Shown: positions 1 through 4,992 of the stretch, piece by piece
Position numbering within the stretch: the first letter of the stretch is position 1
How the letters are laid out: every line of letters begins with the position of its first letter
NCBI GenBank assembly: GCA_024224995.1
Contig: JAAENB010001221.1
Location: 1-6,911 of the forward strand
Reading direction: 5' to 3'
From: a bacterium
GTDB taxonomy: Bacteria > Spirochaetota > UBA4802 > UBA5550
Length of the DNA: 6,911 nucleotides
Made by a program: the position numbers and the translations under genes
The notes under the pieces: generated by a model
What the model saw: the letters and a program-made list of their open reading frames with translations, nothing else
What the model was told of the DNA's origin: nothing
Database searches by the model: none

Positions 1-41
1 CCCCGGGATTCCTGCCGTTTTTACCGCTACAGTACCTTTTT

Positions 42-246
42 AAAAGCGTGACTCTGTCCCGCCCGGGTTTGGTGTGTTCACGTCTGCCGAATATCCGGGT
101 ATTTACCTGGTTCTTCCCTTCTTTTTGTTATTGATTCCTTTTTTCGAAGTGTTCTTTTGCGGCAAGGAGCTTGTTTTTAAAAGCCCCCTCTTTGATCTGG
201 TGCCCTTTTTGGTGTGATCTCAGAGCTCTTATAAAGAGCTCTGAGA
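42..246. repeat. Tandem long direct repeat, copy 1
   Basis: First of two long direct repeats. Every alignable base recurs exactly 218 bp downstream. Apart from the three-base hairpin loop, I count 8 substitutions over about 205 bp (about 95% identity including the loop). The homology begins in the A/T run before GCGTGAC and ends with the right arm of the 13-bp inverted repeat at 218-246. The + strand frame 44-214 (57 codons, stop TGA at 215) has no ATG and follows directly on a TAA stop, but reads like a membrane-protein fragment: Lys-Arg-Asp, then a Phe/Leu-rich stretch. Positions 1-41 hold nothing I can identify. No transposase or target-site duplication is visible. The unit could be a non-autonomous intergenic element or a duplicated gene remnant. 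Confidence 0.9.
218..246. repeat. Perfect inverted repeat ending copy 1
   Basis: Left arm TCTCAGAGCTCTT (218-230), loop ATA (231-233), right arm AAGAGCTCTGAGA (234-246): a perfect 13-bp stem with a 3-nt centre. There is no T-run after it on either strand, so it is not a standard intrinsic terminator. The loop is ATA here and TAT in the other copy, as expected if one hairpin were flipped relative to the other. Confidence 0.95.
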
Positions 247-259
247 AGTTTTCACTTTA

Positions 260-464
260 AAAAGCGTGACTTTGTCCCGCCCGGGTTTGCTGCGTTCACG
301 TCTGCCGAATATCCGGGTATTTATCTGGTTCTTCTCTTCTTTTTGCTATTGATTCCTTTTTTCGAAGCGTTCTTTTGCGGCAAGGAGCTTGTTTTTAAAA
401 GCCCCCTCTTTGATCTGGTGCCCTTTTTGGTGTGTTCTCAGAGCTCTTTATAAGAGCTCTGAGA
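260..464. repeat. Tandem long direct repeat, copy 2
   Basis: Second copy of the 218-bp-period unit, sharing GCGTGAC, GTCCCGCCCGGGTTT, TATCCGGGTATTTA and TTGCGGCAAGGAGC with copy 1. It ends in the inverted repeat at 436-464, 21 bp from the stop codon of the ceramidase-like gene, so it forms the immediate downstream flank of that gene. The + strand frame matching copy 1 is open from 235 to 450, with TAA at 451 inside the hairpin. Copy 1 instead stops at TGA just before its hairpin. Differences between the copies are mostly transitions and do not favour synonymous sites (about 5 amino-acid changes, 2 silent, 1 stop change), so I infer the unit is not under coding selection now. Confidence 0.9.
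436..464. repeat. Perfect inverted repeat ending copy 2
   Basis: Left arm TCTCAGAGCTCTT (436-448), loop TAT (449-451), right arm AAGAGCTCTGAGA (452-464). It starts 21 bp past the stop of the minus-strand ceramidase-like gene, so its RNA hairpin could stabilise the 3' end of that transcript or slow transcription. The minus-strand tail (ACACACCAAAAAGGG) is not a U-run, so I do not call a terminator. Confidence 0.95.
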
Positions 465-485
465 CCGCACCTGAGACCGCACCTG
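459..485. repeat. 12-bp tandem duplication
   Basis: CTGAGACCGCAC occurs at 459-470 and again at 471-482, followed by CTG (2.25 units). The first CTGAG is also the end of the hairpin right arm, so the duplication grew out of the hairpin edge and ends directly at the stop codon (486-488, minus strand) of the ceramidase-like gene. Copy 1 of the long repeat lacks it. Confidence 0.9.
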
Positions 486-2465
486 CTATTGAAAAACCGG
501 GGAATAAAATATTTCCCGGTCCTGCCGTTCCATTACGGCGAAACGGTAGTACATGCCGTTCCGTTTTACCGGGTTATGCCACCTGGTTTCATAGAGCGCC
601 ATATTGTCACCGGTCTTTTTTTTCAAATATTTTGTTGATATATCCCAGCCATCATCATCGACCGGAACTCCTTCCACTTCAAGGGAATTCCAGTTTTCCC
701 TGTTTGTACTCACTTCCAGCCGTATAAGGGGTTTATGGAACTCTATCTTCGCAGGGGGTACGTCATACCACCGGAAACTCCAGAACGACTCCTCGCCTTC
801 CTTTTTCTCCACGTATACCGGCTCCCGTACAACCTTTCTGGCTCCCTGCGGCAAAAGTTCAGGGGGATAAAAATTCTTTGTTACCAGGTTAAAATCCCAT
901 TTTTCCGGCAGCTCGCTTCCCGGTCCCTGTTTTGCAAGGTCTTCCATTAGTGACGACGCCTGCGCCCTGATGTAATCACCCGTATTAGGCCCGTAAAAGT
1001 TGCTTCCTCCTTCGTAATACTGCAAAGTATATTCCTCAGGCGTGGTTACATACCCAAAGTAACCGTTTGATGTATCGGCTATTACATAGCGGGTTATTCC
1101 CGTATACCCTTCCTTTTCGGCCCGTTTCCGCACTCCTTCGGAGATTCTCCTGCCGATCTCATAACCAACCTCCCAGGGAAGGGGAATTAGCAAGGTATCT
1201 GCCACCCGGACAAGCTGCATCATCACTTTACGGGGATAGTCTTTGCGCTGAAATAAAAGCTGTATCCCGGTTATTTTTCTTTTGGGTCCGTGTTCTCCTT
1301 TTTTAAATAGAAAACGGGGTATTCCCGGTTTAAATGGCGGAATAAGGGCCATGGGTGTGCTTCGGCCTCTTCCTGCTGCTCCGCCCATGGATGAAAAGCC
1401 CGCTACGGGTTTCTTTGAAATGCTTACACCCTCACACGCGCTCTCTTCCAGCAGGTCTATCTCCTTTGCACGGTATTCTATATCTATGGTATCTTTCAGT
1501 TTTTTGTCCAGGGACGTAAACAGTTCAAGCACCTTTTCAGCGATTATGCCCCCCAGGTGATGGAGGTCGGAAAAATTTTCATCCCGTTCCTGGGAATAAC
1601 TGGGGTTATTATCACCATGTGTATAATTTGCTGCCGCGTGAATTGGCATCCAGCCCGGCTTATAGCGTTTTTTCAGTTCCCACTCCACGACCCGTTCCGT
1701 GTATCCTGTTATATCTCCGCTGTAGAGTTTTCCCAGGATTGTTGGATTTGTATTGGGATGCAGGGAAAAATTTGTAAAGGCGCAGGCCGGTTTATATTTT
1801 TTATCTTTATCAAGGCAATCGACCCTGATCATATGGAGATAGGGATTTATTGAACTGTCCCAATCTTTTTTCGTCTCTTCGTTTGCCACTTCCCTGTTCC
1901 TTAAATAGGCGGGAAAACTCCGGTTCCTGGTTACGCCCCATATTTCCGTTGTTCCCGTGGCAGCCCTGGCGGGTCTTCGTTCGGCATAGGCGCTTATTAT
2001 GGCTTCCCCGATCCGTTCGGTACAAAACGTTAAATATTTCTCTTCAAAACCCTGAGCGTTCGACGCGAGAACATTATACAGGTTCGATCCGTATATATTG
2101 CCCGGGGCCGAATGGGTATGGGATGCAGCCAGTACCAGGCCGCCAAACTCCACGTCTGTTTTCCCCGCGATGTATTCCGCTACTGTATGATGAAGAAGAA
2201 TTGATCCCGCAAGGAAATCACACTGAACAAGAGCTATTGGTCTTCCTTTTTTGGGCTTCAGATATAAAACCCGGGCCATGATCTTACTGCGGTATCCCAT
2301 TCCCGTACTGGAAAAGGTTGAGTACCCGGACATGGGCATTCCAGGGGGCGGGGTGATATCGACCTTTGCGATCCCTGCCGTCATTTTGCGGGTGTTTTTT
2401 GCTTCCAGGGGCTCGGTCCTGCTTACTGAAATACGGGTCTTTTTGCGCAATCTTAGTATACTCAT
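486..2465 (-). CDS. Neutral/alkaline ceramidase family hydrolase (nucleophile Ser replaced)
   Basis: 659 residues, full length for the neutral ceramidase family (Ceramidase_alk). Seen: the start of the domain at about 28-50 (AGIAKVDITPP, typical of the family); SHTHSAPG at 115-122, with the His pair matching the first zinc-site histidines; FSLHPN at 233-238 with His236; LPWEVGYEIG at 429-438 with Glu432; and GYVTTPEEY at 471-479 with Tyr472. These correspond to the His, His, Glu and Tyr zinc ligands known from the Pseudomonas enzyme. The nucleophile motif GDVSPN reads GDNNPS at 284-289, so Asn287 sits where the catalytic Ser should be. A C-terminal beta-rich region (about 520-659) fits the family's C-terminal domain. 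Known ceramidases are exported amidases that split ceramide into sphingosine and fatty acid, but no hydrophobic signal is visible here (basic N-terminus, MSILRLRKKT). Start: ATG at 2465 has GGGAGG 6-7 nt upstream; the earlier in-frame ATG at 2480 has no ribosome site. Family membership is solid; substrate is uncertain. Confidence 0.9.
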   Translation of the reverse strand: MSILRLRKKTRISVSRTEPLEAKNTRKMTAGIAKVDITPPPGMPMSGYSTFSSTGMGYRSKIMARVLYLKPKKGRPIALVQCDFLAGSILLHHTVAEYIAGKTDVEFGGLVLAASHTHSAPGNIYGSNLYNVLASNAQGFEEKYLTFCTERIGEAIISAYAERRPARAATGTTEIWGVTRNRSFPAYLRNREVANEETKKDWDSSINPYLHMIRVDCLDKDKKYKPACAFTNFSLHPNTNPTILGKLYSGDITGYTERVVEWELKKRYKPGWMPIHAAANYTHGDNNPSYSQERDENFSDLHHLGGIIAEKVLELFTSLDKKLKDTIDIEYRAKEIDLLEESACEGVSISKKPVAGFSSMGGAAGRGRSTPMALIPPFKPGIPRFLFKKGEHGPKRKITGIQLLFQRKDYPRKVMMQLVRVADTLLIPLPWEVGYEIGRRISEGVRKRAEKEGYTGITRYVIADTSNGYFGYVTTPEEYTLQYYEGGSNFYGPNTGDYIRAQASSLMEDLAKQGPGSELPEKWDFNLVTKNFYPPELLPQGARKVVREPVYVEKKEGEESFWSFRWYDVPPAKIEFHKPLIRLEVSTNRENWNSLEVEGVPVDDDGWDISTKYLKKKTGDNMALYETRWHNPVKRNGMYYRFAVMERQDREIFYSPVFQ

Positions 2466-2472
2466 AAATATC

Positions 2473-2478
2473 CCTCCC
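2473..2478 (-). promoter_or_regulatory. Ribosome binding site deciding the ceramidase-like start
   Basis: GGGAGG on the minus strand, 7 nt before ATG 2465. It overlaps the upstream in-frame ATG at 2480, which itself has no Shine-Dalgarno sequence. This favours the start five codons downstream. Confidence 0.75.
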
Positions 2479-2488
2479 ATAAGATAGG

Positions 2489-2531
2489 TGAGTAGATACT
2501 CAGATTACGCAGGTTTGATAAATTTTGTCAA
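2489..2531 (-). promoter_or_regulatory. Possible promoter with operator-like dyad for the ceramidase-like gene
   Basis: Minus strand: a perfect -35 TTGACA (2531-2526), an 18-nt spacer and a weak -10 TAATCT (2507-2502). A perfect dyad TGAGTA-TC-TACTCA (2489-2502) overlaps the end of the -10 and the expected transcription start, a usual position for a repressor site. The strong -35 with a poor -10 is what an activated or regulated promoter can look like. The whole call is inference from the sequence. Confidence 0.4.
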
Positions 2532-2564
2532 TAGTATTTTAGCACACATGAAGAGTCTTTGAAT

Positions 2565-2735
2565 TTATTCCATCAGGGCTTTGAGCAGCGTATCCTCATC
2601 AATATAACCGAGTTTTACCAGGGTATCCCCGAGAAGAGATCCTGCCTTCTTTTGTTCCTCAAGAGCATGGTTGAGCTGCTCTTCAGTTATATCACCATGT
2701 CGGACTAAAAATTCTCCAAGTCTTTCATTACTCAT
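2565..2735 (-). CDS. Stand-alone MshEN (T2SSE_N) domain protein, probable cyclic-di-GMP receptor
   Basis: 56 residues that are almost entirely one MshEN/T2SSE_N domain, the N-terminal module of type II secretion and MshE-type ATPases. Known for the family: it binds cyclic di-GMP through two tandem motifs of the form RLGxx(L/V/I)(V/I)xxG...L...L..Q. Seen: motif 1 RLGEFLVRHGDITEEQLNHA from Arg5, continuing to Leu25 and Gln28; motif 2 LGDTLVKLGYIDEDTLLKAL from Leu35 to Leu54. All key positions are present. No ATPase domain follows; the stop comes two residues after motif 2. Start: ATG 2735, because the domain begins there, GGGTAG lies just upstream, and the promoter at 2769-2797 covers the longer in-frame starts (TTG 2792, ATG 2780). 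It lies 99 bp before the ceramidase-like gene. It is probably a soluble cytoplasmic receptor or adaptor whose partner is not visible here. Confidence 0.85.
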   Translation of the reverse strand: MSNERLGEFLVRHGDITEEQLNHALEEQKKAGSLLGDTLVKLGYIDEDTLLKALME

Positions 2736-2768
2736 AGTATCTACCCGGTTATTCAAGATATATACTCT

Positions 2769-2797
2769 TTTATACCCCATTTCTTTAAACAAGTCAA
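2769..2797 (-). promoter_or_regulatory. Sigma70-type promoter for the MshEN protein
   Basis: Minus strand: -35 TTGACT (2797-2792, 5 of 6 consensus), exactly 17 nt, then -10 TATAAA (2774-2769, 5 of 6). It begins 10 bp after the stop of the upstream VOC gene and would start RNA near 2762, leaving a leader of roughly 27 nt before ATG 2735. The 56-residue gene can therefore be expressed on its own. Confidence 0.7.
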
Positions 2798-2807
2798 CCC
2801 TATTTTA

Positions 2808-3377
2808 TTATAAAGTCTTTTCCAGGTCTTTTATCAGCTGCCTGGTCTCTTCTTTTGTAAGGTCAAGGGAGACTGTTCCGCCTCCGGGATGGGCAAAATC
2901 GACAACACATCCTTTTTGATCTTCCCTGACACGGCATCGCTTTCCGGGAGGCATCTTTACCTCCTGAGTTATCCATTCATCAGGATGGAACTCTGCTATC
3001 TGGATAAGAACCCCGAAAGCATCCCTGGGATGGATAAAAAGCTCCTTCCAGTTGCTGCTATAGTCGCTATAGCCAAAATACGGGACATTATTTTCGTCCA
3101 GGGACTTTGCCGCCTGCTGTATATTGGGAGTTTCCATGGTTATATGATGGACTCCTCCCTTCCGGTTTTCTAAAAAATTGTCGAGAAAACTTCCCCTTCC
3201 TGTTGGGGCCAGGAGCTCCATCCTGCTTAAATCTCCCAAAACCAGGTTCTGCCAATAATATTTTTTCTCTCCCTCAGCTCCGGCTCCGGGTATGGCTCCA
3301 AATATCCCGGTAAAAAAACGGAACGCCTCTTCATAATCCCTTACCGCTATTGCCACGTGATCTATTCGTGTTATCAT
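2808..3377 (-). CDS. VOC/glyoxalase-fold protein, methylmalonyl-CoA epimerase-like, with C-terminal extension
   Basis: 189 residues. Positions 1-130 form the paired beta-alpha-beta-beta-beta modules of the vicinal oxygen chelate superfamily. Seen: IDHVAIAVRDYEEAFRFF (5-22) with His7; MELLAPTG (53-60) with Glu54; GGVHHITMET (74-83) with His77/78; HPRDAFGVLIQIAEF (116-130) with Gln126. These fit the four metal-ligand positions of methylmalonyl-CoA epimerase, although the last is Gln where epimerases usually have Glu. The epimerase interconverts (R)- and (S)-methylmalonyl-CoA, but no mutase or carboxylase gene is nearby, so the substrate is open. Residues 131-189 extend beyond the usual length of about 130-150, with Cys148, Cys157, an AHPGGG turn and a final charged helix; I do not recognise this part. 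The start ATG 3377 has GAGG 8 nt upstream. Confidence 0.85.
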   Translation of the reverse strand: MITRIDHVAIAVRDYEEAFRFFTGIFGAIPGAGAEGEKKYYWQNLVLGDLSRMELLAPTGRGSFLDNFLENRKGGVHHITMETPNIQQAAKSLDENNVPYFGYSDYSSNWKELFIHPRDAFGVLIQIAEFHPDEWITQEVKMPPGKRCRVREDQKGCVVDFAHPGGGTVSLDLTKEETRQLIKDLEKTL

Positions 3378-3529
3378 TTTTTTTACCTCGTCAAGAAACT
3401 GATCATAATATAAAAATATATTTGAAATATTTGTACATGGTTATAGTTTTATCAACTTAACAGGATAATAAAAAAAGTCGCAAGGTTATTTTTTTAATAA
3501 ATTGAACAAAACCGGACAAAAAGACCAAT
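3378..3529. other. AT-rich divergent intergenic region
   Basis: 152 bp between the divergent VOC and lipoprotein genes; promoters for both must lie here or close by. It contains overlapping AT dyads (AATATA-AAAA-TATATT at 3407-3422 and ATATTT-G-AAATAT at 3418-3430) and an A7 run (3470s) facing a T7 run (3490s). On the minus strand TTGATA (near 3455) resembles a -35, but I found no convincing -10 for either direction. Dyads of this composition arise easily by chance. Confidence 0.5.
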
Positions 3530-3745
3530 ATGATCATAAAAAATAATATTAAATCAAATCTATGCCTTCTAATAATCCCTTTTATTGCTGTTTCTCTGAG
3601 CTGCAGCAAGGATAAAAAAAAGAATATGGTGGATCTTGAGCAGATAGATATTATTGATGGTTCAAATAATAATCGCTACCTGTTTCGTAAAGAGATTGAA
3701 AAAGAAAAATGGCGTAAAAACAGGTATAAAAAAGACGAATTCTAA
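3530..3745 (+). CDS. Small charged lipoprotein upstream of htrA
   Basis: 71 residues. A basic N-terminus (MIIKNNIKSN), a hydrophobic stretch at 11-23 (LCLLIIPFIAVSL) and Cys25 in VSLSC indicate a lipoprotein signal cut before Cys25. Ser at -3 is unusual for enterobacteria but acceptable in looser, spirochaete-type lipoboxes. The mature part is only about 47 residues and very rich in Lys, Arg, Glu and Asp (for example EIEKEKWRKNRYKKDEF), so it is probably a membrane-tethered peptide lacking a folded catalytic domain. No strong ribosome site precedes ATG 3530 (only AAGACC). It ends 40 bp before htrA with no terminator between them, so co-transcription is likely. I do not recognise a family. A partner or modulator of HtrA is a guess from position only. 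Confidence 0.65.
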   Translation: MIIKNNIKSNLCLLIIPFIAVSLSCSKDKKKNMVDLEQIDIIDGSNNNRYLFRKEIEKEKWRKNRYKKDEF

Positions 3746-3785
3746 TTCCCGTTTCATTAAAACATAAAAAGGAGTTTTCAATACT

Positions 3786-4928
3786 ATGAAAAAAAACATG
3801 AAATATTTAACCCCCTTTCTTCTTTCCGTGGTTCTTCTCTTCTCAAACCACCTGATCAATTGCTCCGGAAGCAATTCCCCGGCCGGACTCTTTGGTGACA
3901 TGAAACAATCTCCGCTGAAACCGCAATCGGACTCTTCCGAGGCGGGAAAACTTCAGGATACATTCAAGCAGATATTTGATCTTTATAAAGACAGTGTTGT
4001 CTCTATTACTACAGAGCAGCTTGTGCGTGTTCGCTCACACCCTTTTTTCGACGATCCTTTTATGAAAGATTTTTTCGGCAGAAGACGTACCAAGTCCAGG
4101 GTTCAGAAACGAACCGGTCTTGGTACGGGTTTTATTATTTCCGAAGACGGATATATTTGTACCAACCACCATGTTATTAATGGGGTCGACAAAGTTAAGG
4201 TTGCCGTTAACAACCGTACCTATGAAGCGAAAGTTATTGGTTCGGATAAAAAAACCGACATCGCCCTTCTGAAAATCAATGCCGAAAAAAATCTTAAGCC
4301 CGTTTATTTTGGTGATTCCGATAAAGTTAATGTAGGAAACTGGGCGATTGCCATTGGCAACCCTTTTGGCCTGGACAAAACCTTTACTGTTGGTGTTATC
4401 AGTGCCATTGGAAGAAAAGATGTCGATCTTATGGGCGGTTCCCATATTCAAACCGACGCGTCAATTAACCCGGGGAACTCAGGCGGTCCCCTTATTAATA
4501 TTTATGGTGAGGTTGTTGGGATCAACAGGATGATATACTCCAAAAGCGGCGGTTATATGGGCATCGGGTTTGCCATCCCAATGAATACTGCCAACTCTAT
4601 TCTTGCCCAGCTTAAAAAATATCAAAAGGTTAAACGCGGATATATCGGTATTAATATTATCCCTCTTACGGAAAAATATGCCGGAGAGCTGGGGCTTGAT
4701 TCCAGTGAAGGGGTAATTGTTGGTGAAACAATTGAAGGCGGTCCTGCTGCAAGAGGCGGGATTAAAGTGGGAGATGTTATTATTAAAGTTACCGGTAAAA
4801 AGATCAAAGATCATAGAGACCTTTTAAACAGGGTTAGTGAGGCCGAAATAGGCAAGTCACTGAAAATGACTGTTTGGAGAAACAGGCGGTCGGTTAATCT
4901 GTATATCAAAGTGGCTGAAAGGCCGTAG
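3786..4928 (+). CDS. htrA: HtrA/Deg-family serine protease, lipoprotein type, one PDZ domain
   Basis: 380 residues. It is an envelope protease/chaperone that degrades misfolded proteins. Seen: a signal at 1-25 with lipobox LINC and Cys26, predicting a lipid-anchored rather than free periplasmic enzyme; a polar linker at 27-55; the loop FFDDPFMKDFFG (87-98), typical of HtrA; and a trypsin-like domain at about 108-275 with the full triad His129 (TNHHV), Asp158 (KTDIALLK) and Ser232 (NPGNSGGP). One PDZ domain follows at about 285-375 (RGYIGINI, then GPAARGGIKVGDVI). A single PDZ makes it DegS-like in architecture, while the long linker and FFDDPF loop are DegP/DegQ-like. AAGGAG lies 11 nt before ATG 3786, a slightly long spacing. 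Likely in a unit with the small lipoprotein upstream. No sigmaE-type promoter recognised. Confidence 0.95.
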   Translation: MKKNMKYLTPFLLSVVLLFSNHLINCSGSNSPAGLFGDMKQSPLKPQSDSSEAGKLQDTFKQIFDLYKDSVVSITTEQLVRVRSHPFFDDPFMKDFFGRRRTKSRVQKRTGLGTGFIISEDGYICTNHHVINGVDKVKVAVNNRTYEAKVIGSDKKTDIALLKINAEKNLKPVYFGDSDKVNVGNWAIAIGNPFGLDKTFTVGVISAIGRKDVDLMGGSHIQTDASINPGNSGGPLINIYGEVVGINRMIYSKSGGYMGIGFAIPMNTANSILAQLKKYQKVKRGYIGINIIPLTEKYAGELGLDSSEGVIVGETIEGGPAARGGIKVGDVIIKVTGKKIKDHRDLLNRVSEAEIGKSLKMTVWRNRRSVNLYIKVAERP

Positions 4929-4930
4929 GG

Positions 4931-4969
4931 GAGAAAGAAAGGTAATCAGTGGCCCGAAGGCCGGGTGAT
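4931..4969 (-). terminator. UUCG-loop hairpin between convergent genes, possible terminator
   Basis: On the minus strand GGCC-TTCG-GGCC (4962-4951) forms a stem closed by the very stable cUUCGg tetraloop. Outer arms ATCA/TGAT (4969-4966 and 4948-4945) add a second helix across a small internal loop. The following minus-strand bases are pyrimidine-rich (ACCTTTCTTTCTCC) but not a clean U-run. This would suit the phosphoesterase gene ending at 4993; read in the htrA direction there is no T-run. A 7-bp tandem repeat GGTGATC x2 overlaps at 4964-4979. Confidence 0.45.
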
Positions 4970-4992
4970 CGGTGATCGGACAAGAAAAGGGG

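Noticed and set aside
132..216. Minus-strand peptide of about 26 codons in each repeat (GHQIKEGAFKNKLLAAKE)
   Set aside because: It looks protein-like and is shared by both units, but has no start codon or ribosome site, and a stop lies shortly upstream.
436..464. Hairpin as an intrinsic terminator of the ceramidase-family gene
   Set aside because: The stem is strong, but the downstream minus-strand sequence is A-rich rather than a U-run, and the same hairpin ends the other repeat copy away from any gene end.
1850..2281. 143-residue + strand ORF inside the ceramidase-family gene
   Set aside because: It is antisense to a well-conserved family domain, lacks a recognisable motif and is Arg/Pro-rich as shadow frames often are.
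3418..3430. Palindrome ATATTT-G-AAATAT as an operator before the VOC gene
   Set aside because: In a stretch that is almost entirely A and T such dyads are expected by chance, and no promoter could be tied to it.
4035..4451. 138-residue minus-strand ORF inside htrA
   Set aside because: It is antisense to the protease domain containing His129 and Asp158; its Asn-rich low-complexity translation is typical of a shadow frame.
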